Assembly (NCBI GenBank): GCA_913020115.1
Contig: CAJWBQ010000006.1
Coordinates: 62,001-126,000, forward strand
DNA: 64,000 nucleotides
From: an uncultured Cellvibrionales bacterium
Lineage (GTDB): Bacteria > Pseudomonadota > Gammaproteobacteria > Pseudomonadales > Cellvibrionaceae
Direction: 5' to 3'
The notes below the pieces were generated by a model. The model was not told the DNA's origin, made no database searches, and saw only the letters and a program-made list of their open reading frames with translations. Positions 30,001 through 45,614 of this stretch are shown here, one piece after another. Each line of letters begins with the position of its first letter. Position 1 is the first letter of the stretch. Made by a program: the position numbers and the translations under genes.

Positions 30001-33000
30001 CCGATACAAATTGAAGAAACTCTTCAGCTATATCTCTAAAGATAGGTTTATCTTGAAGGAACTCTGGTGTTATACCGTGAACTTCCATCGCCTCAGCATC
30101 GATTTCTCGCTGGGGATTAATATATTGGTGATAGTGATTACCCGTGAGACGACGATTTACCAGCTCTACGCAACCAATTTCAATTATTCGATGCCCCTGA
30201 GAGGGATCAAGGCCAGTAGTCTCTGTATCTAATACAATTTGACGCATAAATATTGTGCTCCTAAAACCCTACCGCGAGGGTTTATACATTACTTCTTTAG
30301 TACCTACAGCTGGTCGATTCCACGATTGGCTAAAGTATCAGCAATTTCATTTTCTCGGTGACCGCTGTGGCCTTTCACCCACCGCCAATCAATTTTGTGT
30401 TTCTTTGCGGCAGCATCCAAAGCCTGCCAAAGATCTGCGTTTTTTACCGGCTTTTTAGCCGCGGTTTGCCAGCCATTTTTTTTCCAATTACGCACCCATT
30501 CGGTAATACCTTTACGCACGTATTGTGAGTCGGTAGTCAACACCACAGCGCAATCTTCAGTAAGAGACTCAAGCCCCCTAATCGCCGCCATTAATTCCAT
30601 GCGATTGTTGGTAGTATTGCGCTCGCCGCCACACAGGCTCTTTTCATGTGGCCCGCAGCGTAACAAGGCCCCCCAACCACCAGGGCCAGGATTTCCACGG
30701 CAAGCACCGTCGGTAAAAATTTCAACTGCTCTCAAAGTACACCTTTATTACAACTTGGGCTTTTGTCGGCTAATAGGCTCTGGCATTCGACTGGCGGGTT
30801 CGCGACCACCAAGCCCTACCATGGGCCCAAATGTTTGCCAGTTTGGTTTTAGGGGCGTCATAGCCGCCACATCTTTGCGCGCGACAATAAAATAGAAACT
30901 GCCGCCAGGCAAATGTAATTTTTGACCAATGATCTCCAACCAAGCCAAATAGCGCAATACCTTAGGGTGAGTGAGCGGTGGACGATAGAAACCCTGCGAT
31001 TGCTGCAAAGCTTCGAAATCTAATAGGCGCAGCCAGTCGAGCACGCGCCTCTTACCCAAGTTTTGGTGTCGCCACTGAGGCCGGCAACTCGTGAAGCGCG
31101 CAACAGCCTTAAACAAGCCAAACAAACTGCTGGGATTAAAACCCACAACTATGACTCTTCCTCGAGGCATAAGCACCCGGGACACTTCTCGGAGCATCAA
31201 GTGAGGGCGCTGAGAGAATTCCAGAGTGTGATGCAAGATCACAACATCAACCGACTCGCTAGCCAGTGGCAAATTATCAATCTCGGCCTGAGCCCCTAAG
31301 GGTTTGCCTTGGTAGCTCGGAGCAAAGTCGGGTGACAAGGAAAAACGATGTCGAATACGACTGGCATCGCTCAGATGGGCATCATCGCTGATACTGAGCT
31401 CTAGTAAGTGATACCCAAACACATCACTTAGCGCTGCGTCGAGATAGGTCTTTTCTTCTTTTAGCAGAAGCTGACCATAATGAGTGTTCAACCAGCTGGC
31501 GAGGGCTGGCCTCAGCCTTGCATAGTCGCCTACGCCATATCGCCGCTCAAAAAAATTCGTAAACCGCTTAATCAGACTAAAGCCTACCATTTACCCCGTC
31601 TGCCTTTGTATCTGGGACTGCTCTCTATTATCATGAATCTTTTGCTTGGCAACAAGCACCAGCCTTCCTCCTCATGCAAAGAGTTTTTTATGATCAAGGT
31701 TCATACCCTGCCCGCTTTTACCGACAACTACTTATGGCTATTTCATAGCGAAGGCTCAAGCGATGCCTATGTGGTTGATCCCGGTGACGGCGGGCTTGTG
31801 CTGGAAGCGCTCGAAAAACTATCGCTTAATCTGGCGGGTATTCTGATCACCCACCACCACGCCGATCACACCGGCGGAATAGCCCAGTTATTGGACTTTA
31901 AAGCGGTGCCCGTTTACGGCCCGGATTCAGCCAATATCCCTTTAGTAAGCCACCCTTTCAAACACGGTGAAACCCTCAAACTCTCAGCAGAACTAACGTT
32001 CGAAGTACTAGAGGTGCCTGGGCATACACTCGACCATATTGCTTGGTTTTGCCCGGCCCATGGGTCACAACAGCCTCTATTATTCTGTGGAGACACCCTC
32101 TTCGCGGGGGGCTGCGGACGTTTATTTGAGGGTTCCGCGGCCCAGATGCATCATTCATTGTCATTACTGGCTGAACTGCCCGAGAATACCGCTATACATT
32201 GCGCCCATGAATACACCTTGGCTAACCTGGCTTTTGCACAGGCGGTGGAACCCAACAACCGTTCGCTTAAGCAGCGAGTAATTGACGCTCAGGCCCTACG
32301 AGACAAAGGGCTTCCAACGGTACCAAGTACTATGGCCCTAGAACTTGAAACAAACCCATTTATGCGCTGTCACACTGAAAGTGTAAAAAATTCCCTTGAA
32401 ATCAAGCTGGGTCGAGCCATTAATACGGCCGATGAGCTACTTGGGGCTGTACGCACTTGGAAAGATAGTTTTTAATAGCCGCCCCGAGTGGACAATAGCC
32501 CGACAATAAAGATACGTAACTATGAATTCAGCGCGACTTAAAGCGGCCAAATTGACCATTGGCGGTATTTTTTTCCTTTCCCTGACCGCCTGCAACACCA
32601 CAACATTAGGTTTAAACAGCCTTAGTGCCTTAAATACTAAGACAGAATTTTCTGAGACGGATAAGCCGGAACCTCAGATCCAGCTCAGTGCAGAAGAAGA
32701 CGCCGAAAACTGTTCCACCAGCACTGATGAGCAGCAAGCTTTTGTCAGCGACGACCACTCTCAGCTCTGGGATCGAATTCGCGAAGGCTATGCCTTGCCC
32801 GCAACTGACAACGCCAGAATTGATAGCTTTGTTAAGTGGTATGCAAAAAACCCGAAATATATAGCCAGAGTGACAGAACGGGGGGAAAAGTACTTATTCC
32901 ATATCGTAGAAATGATGGAACGTTATAAGGTCCCCCTAGAAATTGCCTTGCTGCCTATTGTAGAAAGCGCCTTTGACCCTTTTGCCTACTCCCACGGTAG

Positions 33001-36000
33001 GGCTTCAGGTATGTGGCAATTTGTGCCCTCAACCGGTCGCCAATATGGCCTGAAGCAAAACTGGTGGTATGACGGGCGTCGCGATGTTGTGGCCTCTACA
33101 GAGGCTGCCGTGAAATTCCTCAGCTACCTGAACAGGCGCTTCGACGGCGATTGGCTGTTGGCGCTCGCGGCTTACAATTCCGGCGAAGGTAATGTGTCTA
33201 AAGCTATCCGACGCAACAAGAAAGCAGGCAAACCCACAGATTTTTGGTCCTTGAAATTACCTCGGGAAACCCAGGCTTATGTTCCACAGTTATTGGCACT
33301 GTCGAGAGTGGTGCTTAGTCCCCAACAATATAAACTGAAACTCGAGCCCATCGATAATACGAGCTGGTTCACCTCAGTGGATATCAGCTCACAAATTGAT
33401 ATGGCTCAAGCGGCACGATTGGCTGGCATGGACATCGACCAACTCTATAAAATGAACCCGGGCTTCAACCGTTGGGCAACAGACCCAGATGGCCCCCACC
33501 GATTGCTCATCCCCAACGAGCACGCCGCTGAATTCATTCGTAATTTGAACGCTCTGCCTACAGAAGAACGTATTGCTTGGCAGCGTTATACAATTAAGCC
33601 CGGCGACTCTCTAATAAAAATCTCTAAGAAATTCAACACCAGCGTCAGCGCACTGCAAAGCGCAAACAGCCTGCGAGGCAATGGGATTCGCGCGGGCAAA
33701 ACCCTAATGATTCCCGTCGCCACAGCACCCGCTCGCCACTACGCTTATAGTGCCGCCGAAAGATTAAAGCGCACCCAGAGCACATCGGGAAGCAAAAACA
33801 GCAAAGAAAAAATTCGCTATACGGTAAAATCAGGTGATAGCTTCTGGAAAATTGCTCGAGCGCACAATGTGAGTGTGAGCAAGTTGAGCAAATGGAATGG
33901 CATGGCACCAAAAGACCCTATAAAAATTGGTCAGAAACTGGTTATTTGGACGGGCAAAAAAGTCTCCCAAAAGTCCATAGCGAACGCCCAGCGTGGCACT
34001 GGAAAAAGCATCATCCGCAAGGTAGCTTACAATGTTCGCCGAGGTGACTCTCTCGCAAGAATTGCCGGCAAGTTTAATTTGACGGTGAATGATATTATGC
34101 GCTGGAATCCCGTCAAGAAAGGTAACTATATTCACCCAGGCCAATCACTCACCTTATTTGTAGATGTTACGCGAACTAATTGATTGGAATATCAGGCGGA
34201 ATTATTTCAATGCTCTGGCGGCCTAAATCGCCTCTCGCAGCTCTATTGGGCTACCCCAGAGCAAGCTCATATTCTTCGCAGCTAAAGAAGTTGCACCACT
34301 ACTGTAGAAACTGATCTTTCCCGGTGCACACGAAGCATTCAATAAATCGAACTTGCCCAACTGTCGCCTAAGCTCAGCTGCAACCGGAGCACCAGCGTCA
34401 AGAATAAGCGCTCGCCCCCCAATTACCTGAGCTATACTCTCCCGCAAAAAAGAGAAATGTGTGCAGCCTAATACAATATGGTCTGCGCCTAAGTCCAACA
34501 GAGGCTCAATGTAAGACCTCAGCGCGTCGATTGTTTCCTCGCTGTGTAAATTTGCACTTTCCACCAAGCCCACCAACTCTGGGCAGGCTTGAGTCAGCAA
34601 TTTAACCGGTCCTGAAAACTTATCTAACAGTGTGCAAAATGAGTCAGCGCGCAAGGTTTGTGCCGTTGCCAAGACGCCCACTACTCCCGCCTTGCTGTGC
34701 AAGGCTGCGGGCTTTATCGCCGGCTCGACTCCGACAATAGGCAGTTCAATTTTTTCTCGCAAAGCTGATATAGAATTGACCGTTGCCGTATTGCAGGCCA
34801 CAACCAAGGCTTTACACCCTCGCTCAAGTAAAAATTGGGCAACAAGTTCCGTCCTCGCTTCCAGCCAGGAGGCTGACTTACTTCCGTAGGGCGAATATTT
34901 TTGATCGGCAAAATATAAAAAACTCTCCGATGGAAGCTCTCGCTGTAGACAGCGTGCGATCGACAAACCGCCAACTCCAGAATCAAAAACACCGATAGGA
35001 ATTGCGTCAGACATTATAAATATTGGAACCTTAAATTACGGAGAGTAAAAAATACACTTTGAGCAGGCTTGTTATCTGCTTTATTTATGCAGACGGAATG
35101 AATTTGGGCGTAGGACACGCCAAAATACCTACTTACCGTTCTTAGCCATAGACTTAGTCAGCATTTCTAAGCTCATCTGTGTTTGAGACACAAAGTGCCG
35201 AAAACTCTCAAACTGGTCTTTCCCTAGCTGCCCCCCCAAGTTCCAGCGATCCGCGTAAATTACCGCCACGTCACGCTTACCGAGCGTAATCAAAGAAATA
35301 AACGCGGGATACTTACCGACTATTCGAGTGATTTCCGGAGAGTATAGGTGCTTGTATTTAGGCAGTTGATTGGGCTGAATCCAAAACGGTTCCCGAGCCT
35401 TAATCGCTCGCGTAAAAATCGAGTCATGGCTTGGACCGACCTCAAAATTAAAACCGTCACGCCATTTCTCTGTACCTTCTCCCAGAATATACTTCGCTTG
35501 AACGGAATTTTTTACGATAAATGCCACGCAAGCTCTCTCTAGACCAATCCCGCGATGCATCCCCTCTAACACCATCTTAAAAATCGTGTTTACGTCTAAC
35601 TGCTCGGTCAATGCATTGGAAAGCTCTCGGAGAATACTCAACTGTAATTGAGGTTCCGATTTGAAAATCCTCGGTTTCGCGTCCGCTTCAGCAGAAACAG
35701 CTTTGGCTTTTGTCGGGATCAAATGACAAACCTTCGCGGCGCCATAGGTTAGAGCAACCCCAGCCGCCTCTTCGGCGTTTTCCATCACCATGTCGCGCAC
35801 TTGATTGTAAGCGGTGCCCGTGAACTCGGAAACTTTACTCATCACGACATTCATTTCGGGAGTGTCCCAACCGTTTACAGCCAAACGACTAATTTCCTCA
35901 CCTAAACGAACCGCGATAACCTTGGGCGAGGGATCGGGTGGTGGGTATAAAGCCTCTTTCAAAGTGTCACCCAGAGACCAGTTTTCTGCCAGAGAACGCG

Positions 36001-39000
36001 TGATGGCTTTTAGTGTTGTGCCTGTAACCTGCTCGAGCCCCTCTCTCAATGTAATAGTATTGTCTTCGAGTAACAGCTCAAGCTCATCGGCAGACTCTTC
36101 ACCACAGGCCCAAAAAGCCATATCGCCCAAATGGTATAACAAGGCAGCTATAAAAACTTCTTCCCGCGCGGACTCATTGGTATGCTTGACCAAATTTCGA
36201 GCTTGGACAGCAGCGTGAAAGGCCTTAGCCATTGCGCCCATCAATCGCTCTCGAGGAGCCTTGCCGAGCAAGGAGTCGATCACCATGACAGAGATGCAGA
36301 TGGCCCGGACACCCGTGAAGCCTATCAATACAATTGCCCGGCTTACTGTGTTTATCGGAAAATTAGAGGGGTTGTAGGCGACGCTATTAGCAATACGGAG
36401 AACTTGAGAGGTGAGATTTGCGTCTTTCAGAATTACATCAGCCAACTGATTAACATCGGCTTCATCGCTACCTGTAAGCTCATTGAGCTCTTTTACAACA
36501 TTCGCCAAGACAGGCATCTCGACTTTGCTGAGTTTTTCAACCCAGGCGTCTAATCCTTTGGTACTCACAAGCCTTGCTCCCTATGACGCCGCAATAGGGG
36601 TCGCTCGCAATGAGCGACCTTATATTTAGGCCGTTTTTATTCTGGGCAATTATAAACTAGTAAACCTCTACCTCTGCCGTATTTTTAATGTGGGCTTCCA
36701 ATACTGCGTACTCCATTTCACCAGCGCTGCGTGACAAACCTTGTGAAATTTGCTTTTGCTGCAGTTCTGTCATGGTATTTAGGTCGCCACCGTGAACCTT
36801 ATTAAGGCTGACCAAGGCATAGTCTCCATTATTTAAAAACACCCCGCCAATGGTCGCCGCTTCAGCTGAGGGCTTTGCCATATCAAAAGCGTAGTTCAAT
36901 AAGGTTCGATCAACCTTAAAATCACTGCGGGTTGTTGCTAATGTCACCTGCCATTCAAGTGAGTTTTCTTTTGCCAAGCTTTCAAAATCAGCACCTTGCT
37001 CGAGCGCCAATTGCAAACTATCTGCTTGGCTCTGCAGCGTATTGCGAATGGACTCTTCTTTCAGCTGTGTTGCTATGCCTTCAGAAACATCAGCCAAAGC
37101 CTTAACGTGTGAAGGTTTGTTCTCAATAATTCGCAACACCACAACTAGGTTGTCTGCTAATTCGATAAGATCACTTGTATTCCCCTCAAGTAAAACCTCG
37201 TCACTAAATGCCGTTTCCAGCACTTTTGCATTAGCCGTTATGCCGTCCCCACCCTGCCGGCTGAATAAAGCACTTTTATTCACGGGTAAATCCAAACTAT
37301 CGGCTGCTTCCGCTAGCGTGTCAGCGTTGTAGGTTAGGTCGCCAAGGCTATCTAGCATTTCCACAAACTGCTCTTCAGCAGCGGCTGAAATCAGCGTTTG
37401 TCGAATCGATAGCTGTTCTTCCTCAAAACTTGGGGCATCCGCATCTTGTAGGGCTAGTAGTTTGATAATGTGCAAACCCGCCTCAGTCTCAACTGGCGCT
37501 GAAACCGCACCCACCTCTAGCTCAGCCAATGCCGCTTCAAATTCGGCAGGAAATATATCTCCCGCGGTATAGCCGAGGTCGCCGCCCTGCTCTGCAGACA
37601 CGGTGTCGCTGGACACCTCGCCAGCCAATGCGGCAAAGTCCTCGCCGGCGTCCAGACGCGCTACAACAGCCTCTGCTGCGCTTACATGGCTTCCATCATC
37701 CTTCGGTTCGAAAAGAATGTGTGCGGCCTGACGCTCCGGCTTAGCTTCAAAATTAGCAAGATTTTGTTCATATTGAGCCCGAACATCCTCCTCGCTCACT
37801 GTCACGTTAGCACTGAGCAGCTCAGGGGAAACCTCAATATATTCTATCGCCAGCTGCTGCGGTGCCATAAACTGTGTTTGGTTTGCTTCGTAGTATGAAG
37901 CCAACGCCTCATCACTAATGGAGGTGGCGTCCTCAATCGCGTCTTTAGCGACGGTGAGGTAATAAAAATCTCTGGTTTGGGCCTGTAAAAGGGCTGCACG
38001 ACTTAACTCAGCGCCCGTTGTAAAACCTGTGCCGGAGAAACCTCTAGCCAATTGGTTTAAAACCAGTTCTTCACCTAACAGTTTTTTGTAGGTTGAGGGG
38101 GTAAAGCCTAAAGCACGCAATGTTTGTGTATAGAGCTGTGCGTTAAACTGTCCTTCAACATGAAATTGCTCAGCGGATAAGATCATTTGATCTAGCTCAA
38201 GTGAACTAGCCGCCATGCCGCCCTGTTGCCCTAAGCGAAGGTTCAAACGGCGACGAATCAATTCTTCGAGCACCGGGGCTCGCAATCTTTCATCCGTTAA
38301 AAATTCTGCGGGGGCTTGATCGCCAAAACGCGATAGAAGTTGTTGTTTTTGAAGGTATATTGCCTGAGCCAACTCGTTTTCACTGATAGCCTCCCCCTCT
38401 ACTACTGCAACATCGGAGCCTTGACCGTCACTTAAAAACAAGGAATCAACACCAAACATTGCAAACGGAATGATCATTAAAGCGATGACTCCCTTGGCGA
38501 CCGTTCCCTTTAAATTATCGCGGAAACTCTGCAGCATGCCCTACCCCATCTCTATTTAATTGTGTTCATATTAGTAACGAAAAAGGCGCATCGTTTGGAT
38601 GCGCCTTTCAAACAGCTCACAGCAAACGAAATTAGCTGTTTACTGCGTCCTTCAGTGCCTTACCAGCTTTAAAGCTAGGTACTCTAGCCGCAGCGATTTG
38701 AATCTCTGCACCAGTTTGAGGGTTGCGGCCGGTACGGGCTGCACGATCTTTCACTGCAAATGTACCAAAGCCAACCAATACTACCTGATCACCTTCTTTC
38801 AATGCACCAGTAACGGTGTCTACCATTGCATCCAGTGCGCGACCGGCGGCTGCTTTTGGAATGTCCGCAGACGCTGCGATGGCTTCGATCAGTTCAGATT
38901 TATTCACACTCAATCCCTCTTATTATGAGTTCCAGTTACTGTTTAGTAACCGATATATAGTAAAAATTTATGTTGCTATGACTCGGCTCGGAAGCTAGTC

Positions 39001-42000
39001 CAAATTCGTCTCTCAAGTTTGCCCTGCACCGAGCAAACGGATTGCGTTTTATACCAACTGCCTCTCTGCCGGTCAAGCTAACAATGAGCTAAAATGCCCT
39101 GAAGCCCGCATGCTGCCTGTATTTTGACCGAAATACCCGACAGATGAACAAGTTCTAATCAGGGAGGCTAGCAGGTGTGAACCTGAGTAACACTCCCCAC
39201 TCCAATTAGTGAGTACTAATTCGACCGCTTCCCTGGGGCTTTTTGTCGCCCTGAGCTTCCTTTTCTAAGGCGCGATACTCTTCATCTGTATAAGGCTGAG
39301 GCATGCTCTCCAAGGCTATTTCCAACACTTCATCAATCCACTTCACAGGCTTAATAAGCAGATCGGCTTTAATGTTGTCGGGAATGTCCTTTAGATCACG
39401 CTCATTATCGGCGGGTATAATCACTGTAGTAATGCCGCCGCGATGAGCGGCCAGCAATTTTTCTTTCAGCCCGCCAATTTTTAGCACCTCGCCCCTGAGG
39501 GTAATTTCACCCGTCATGGCAACATTGGCTCGCACCGGAATGTTGGTAAAAGCCGAAGTAAGCACGGTACACATACCGACTCCCGCACTTGGCCCATCTT
39601 TTGGTGTGGCACCCTCAGGTACGTGAATGTGTAGGTCCAATTTTTCATGGTGATCAGGCGCTATTCCTAAGACCTGACTGCGCGAGCGAACGACGGTAAG
39701 CGCAGCCTGAATAGACTCCTGCATCACGTCACCTAAAGAGCCCGTTTTAACCATGCGCCCCTTACCCTTCACCGCAGAGGCTTCAATTGTCAGCAACTCC
39801 CCACCAACACTCGTCCATGCCAAGCCAGTTACCTGGCCCACTTGGTTTTCCTCTTCTGCGCGCCCGTAATCGTACTTGTAAACGCCCAAATAGGATTCCA
39901 GCTCTGCCGAGCTGACTACGGCCTGCTCCAAATTCTTATCTTTAACGTGCTGCGTTACCACTTTACGGCAAATTTTCGCCATTTCGCGATCGATACCACG
40001 CACACCCGCTTCGCGAGTATAGTAACGAATCACATCGCGTATGGCGCCTTCCTCTATCGCAACTTCAGAGGATTTCAAGCCATTTGCCTTGATTTGCTTG
40101 GGAATCAAATACCGCGTCGCGATATTTACCTTTTCATCTTCGGTATAACCCGGAATTCGAATCACTTCCATGCGGTCTAGCAAGGGACCAGGGATATTCA
40201 TCGAATTCGAAGTACAAATAAACATAACATCAGATAGGTCGTAGTCCACTTCCAGGTAGTGATCATTGAAATTGTGGTTCTGCTCTGGATCGAGCACTTC
40301 TAACAAGGCAGAGGCAGGATCGCCGCGATTGTCCATGCCCATTTTGTCAATCTCGTCCAACAAAAATAGAGGGTTTTTAACGCCAGCTTTTGACATTTTC
40401 TGAATCAGTTTACCAGGCAGAGACCCTATATAGGTTCTTCGATGGCCGCGAATTTCTGCTTCGTCTCTCACCCCACCCAAAGCCATGCGAACAAACTTAC
40501 GGTTTGTAGCTCGCGCAATTGATTCACCCAATGAAGTTTTACCTACGCCAGGCGGGCCTACCAAACAAAGTATCGGGCCTTTAATCTTTTTTACGCGCTT
40601 CTGTACTGCGAGATATTCTAGAATACGCTCTTTAACTTCTTCCAAACCATAATGATCTGCTTCCAAAACTTCTTCAGCTTTGTCGAGGTCGTGACGCACT
40701 TTGCTGCGCTTTTTCCAAGGGACACTCAGCATCCAATCGATGTACGAACGAAGCACAGAAGCCTCCGCCGACATGGGAGACATCATTTTTAATTTATTTA
40801 ACTCAGCTAAGGTTTTTTCTTCCGCGTCGGCGTTCATGCCCGATTCACGAATTTTCTTTTCTAAATCCTCTGCTTCGTTAGGCTCTTCGCCCATGTCGCC
40901 CAGCTCTTTCTGAATAGCTTTCATTTGCTCGTTCAGATAGTACTCTCGCTGGCTTTTTTCCATTTGCTTTTTGACGCGGCCGCGAATTTTTTTCTCAACC
41001 TGGAACAAATCAATTTCAGCTTCCATCAAACCCAGCAAATGGTCTAGGCGCTCTCTTACACCGCCCATTTCCAAAATTTCTTGTTTCTGAGCTAAATCCA
41101 AAGTCATGTGAGCGGCAACGGTATCGGCCAATCGACCTAAATCATCAATACCCGACAGAGAGGTCATAACTTCCGCAGGCACTTTTTTACTCAAATTGAC
41201 ATATTGCTCAAACTGCACAACAGCCGATCGCAACAGCAAGTCTGATTCTTTCTCTGGCAGCGAGTCAATTTCCAAACGCTCGATAGCTGCGCGGAAATAA
41301 CTACCTTTGTCTTCTACACTGACAATTTTAGCGCGCTCGCCACCTTCTACTAAAACCTTCACCGTACCGTCAGGAAGTTTTAACAATTGAAGAATGGTTG
41401 ACACCGTACCAATGCGATAAATGTCGTCTTCTTTGGGGTCATCGTCTGAGGCGTTCTTTTGCGCCACTAGCAATACTTGTTTGTCGTTCGCCATCGCTTG
41501 TTCAAGCGCCTCCACAGACTTTTCCCGCCCCACAAACAGAGGAATAACCATGTGTGGGTAAACCACAACATCGCGGAGCGGCAACAGAGGAAGGTCATCT
41601 GGATTGCTTGGGCTTACATCAGTTTCGTCCATCATTGGCCTCGTTAATTACGCGCTGTGCCTAGGCAATAAGGCGCAGATAGAATATAGGATAGATGCTC
41701 TAAGAGTGGGGCCGCTAGGGGCCAATTACAAGTTTTTGTGAGGAAAAAATAACAAAAAGGAGCCCGATTGGGCCCCTATTGCTTAATACTTATGCGGTTC
41801 GCATATTGTGTGATCAGGCACTGTCGTCCTGTGCAAGCTTTGGCGCTTCTTGCGTCTCATACACTAGCAGAGGCTCAGACTCTCCCTTAATGACACTTTC
41901 GTCAACGACCACCTTGGCAACGCCTTCCTCTGAAGGAATTTTGTACATGGTGTCTAGCAGTACATTCTCCATGATCGAGCGTAAACCACGTGCCCCGGTT

Positions 42001-45000
42001 TTCCGGTCCATTGCCTTTGTGGCAACAGCCTCAAGAGCGTCTGAACGGAAGTCGATTTCAACACCCTCCATTTCAAACAGTTTACCGTACTGCTTGGTAA
42101 GGGAGTTACGAGGCTCTGTCAATATTTGTACCAGAGCCTTCATATCCAATTCATCAAGTGTCGCAATGACCGGTAAACGGCCCACAAACTCAGGAATAAG
42201 ACCGTAACGAACAAGATCTTCAGGCTCTAAATCACGTAAAATCTGCCCGAAGTTCTTCTTGTCGTCTTTACTCTTCACTTCAGCACCAAAACCGATGCCA
42301 CCCTTCTCAGAGCGATCCCTAATTACCTTATCAAGGCCAGCAAAGGCGCCGCCACAGATAAACAGGATATTAGAGGTGTCTACCTGCAAGAACTCTTGCT
42401 GAGGGTGTTTCCGGCCACCCTGAGGCGGTACAGAGGCAACAGTGCCCTCAATCAACTTCAACAGAGCCTGTTGAACACCCTCACCTGAGACGTCTCGGGT
42501 GATCGATGGGTTGTCTGATTTGCGTGAGATCTTATCGATTTCGTCAATATAAACGATGCCACGCTGGGCTTTATCTACATCGTAATCGCACTTTTGTAGC
42601 AATTTTTGAATGATATTTTCAACATCTTCACCGACATAACCCGCCTCAGTAAGGGTGGTCGCATCCGCGATGGTAAAAGGAACATCCAGTAGACGAGCCA
42701 AAGTCTCGGCCAATAGGGTTTTACCGCTACCTGTAGGGCCTACTAGCAGAATGTTGCTCTTACCCAATTCTATTGTTTCTTTATCTTTCTTCTTCTCACC
42801 AACGCGCAAGCGCTTATAGTGGTTGTATACCGCTACCGCCAGGACCTTCTTTGCGCGCTTCTGATCGATGACATACTCATCAAGAATGGCAACAATTTCC
42901 TGCGGCGTGGGAAGCTTCTCGGTAGTACCTTCAGCCGTACTCTCTTGAATTTCCTCACGAATAATATCGTTACACAGATCAACACACTCATCGCATACAA
43001 ACACAGAAGGACCGGCAATCAACTTGCGTACTTCATGTTGGCTTTTTCCACAAAACGAGCAATAAAGTAACTTGCCGCTGTCGTCGCCATTTTCGCTGTT
43101 GTGATCGCTCATTAAACCACTCCGTTTCCTTTGCCCGTTAAACTCACAAGATGATAGCTTTTGGGTCATTTTTCAAGTGCCTGTTAAGCAAAAATTTCAA
43201 GCAAACAGGCAAAATTTGGCTTTTGGGGGCATTATTCATGAATAAATTGCCCCTGACCAGCGTAACTATAAGTCTTCAGTGACGGTTTTGAGGCAACTTT
43301 GCCAAACCGGCAAGCCGATTAATCAGCCTTCGGTCGCTCATTTAGCACCTTATCAATTAGACCGAACTCAACAGACTCCTGAGCACTCATAAAATTGTCG
43401 CGCTCCGTTGCCAATGCGATCTCTTCTGGGCTTTTGCCGCTATGAGAAGCCATCAAATCATTTAAACGTTCACGAATTTTGAGAATTTCTTGTGCCTGAA
43501 TGTGAATATCGCTAGCCTGACCTTGAGCTCCGCCACTTGGCTGGTGAATCATGGTGCGGGCGTTAGGTAGACAGAAACGCTTGCCCTCTGCCCCTGCAGT
43601 CAGAAGAAATGCCCCCATACTACAGGCCTGGCCGATGCACATGGTGCTTACATCAGGCTTAATAAATTGCATGGTGTCGTAAATTGACATTCCGGCTGTA
43701 ACTGAACCGCCAGGAGAATTGATATAAAGGTGAATATCTTTATCGGGGTTTTCAGCTTCTAAAAACAACATCTGGGCAACCACGAGGTTAGCCATATGGT
43801 CTTCAACTTGCCCGACCAGAAAAATCACGCGCTCTTTAAGCAAACGGGAATATATATCGTAGGAGCGTTCGCCACGAGCTGTTTGCTCAACAACCATGGG
43901 CACTAAGCCACTGCTAAGAGGTGCAGAGGTAATTGTATTGGGGTAATCGAAAGTCGACATGAGTAGTTCAGATTCCTGTTCAAGCCAAAGTCGGAAAGGT
44001 ACATTAAACCTAAGCTTAACGTGAGACAGACACAGTTTCCAGTGTGAAATGTTATAAGGAAAAGATTAAGGAGTTTCGAGGATTTTCTTGCTTACTTGCC
44101 GCTCAGATTGAGCAGCAAGTAAGCTAAAAGACACGGTAAAGAGTGTGGCTATTACGCGGCGTCGGCGCCAGAGGCGTCAGGCTTGATCACGTCATCGTAG
44201 CTAGAAGCCACGTCCGTCACCTTGGCCTTGTCTAAAATGTAATCAACCACTTGATCTTCAAGTACAGCTGATTCAACACCCGCAAGCAGCTGCTGATTAT
44301 TGTAGTAATAATTAACCACTTCTTCTGGCTCTTGGTAAGTTGATGCCAATTCAGTGACCATACCGCGAACGCGTTCTGCGTCAACATCTATGGCGGCATC
44401 TTTTACCACTTCACCTACAATCAAACCTAAAGCAACACGGCGCTCGGCCTGCTCTTTAAACATATCATCAGGCAGCATAGAGCGCGCGTCGATATTCTTA
44501 GCCGCTTCACCAAACTGCTGCAGCATTTGACCACGCAAAGCGTCAACTTCACCTGCAACTAAAGCCGCTGGCAAGCTGAGCTCATGACCTGCTACCAAAG
44601 CTTCCATTACTTGGTTCTTAATCTTGTTTTTGGTCGCATTTTTTAATTCGCGATCCATATTGTTCTTAACTTCTTCTCGGAATTTGTCTTCACCGCCGTC
44701 TTCAACGCCGTATTTCTTGAAGAATTCCTCATCTAGGCCTGGCAATTCTTGCTCAGACACACTGTTAACCTTAACAGCAAATTCAACCGCAGCACCCTGC
44801 AACTCTTCAGCCTGATAATCGTCAGGGAAAGTCAGTGACAAAGTTTTTTCGTCGCCAGCACTCAGACCTATAACACCGTCTTCAAAGCCAGGAATCATTG
44901 ACTTAGAGCCCAATACTAAAAATTGGCCCTCAGCTTTTCCGCCCTCAAACTCTTCACCGTCTTTGGTGCCGTTGAAATCGATATTTACGCGATCTCCGTC

Positions 45001-45573
45001 TACTGCAGAGCGTTCAACATCGCTCCAGTCAGCCTGCTGCTTACGCAACACTTCAATCATATTTTCAACATCAGCTTCCGCCACATCGGCAGTCGGACGC
45101 TCAATTTCAAACGCTGTGAAATCACCTAAGGCAATCTCCGGATAAACTTCAAATGTCGCTACGAACTCAATGTCGCTGCCTTCGTCCATTTTAGTGGGTT
45201 CAATCGATGGCTGGCCCGCAGGCTTAACATTTTCCTGCTGAACGGCTTCAGCAAAAGAACGATTCAAAACTTCGCCTAGAACTTCCTGACGAACGCCAGC
45301 GCCATAACGCTGCTTAACCACTTTCATCGGCACGTTGCCTTTGCGGAAACCGTTAATACGTACGGTTTTAGTGGCTTGCTTCAAACGCTTCTCAACCTCA
45401 CCGTCAACCTGTGCGGCGGGAATGCCAACCGTCAAACGGCGCTCTAAACCAGTGGTTGTTTCGATTGAAACCTGCATGTTCTTCCTCATGAATATTCGGG
45501 GATAGCAAAGCAGCCCCAGAGGGGCTGCTTTGCTTTATTGTATGGTGCGGTCGGAGAGACTTGAACTCTCACA

Positions 45574-45614
<41 letters not shown>
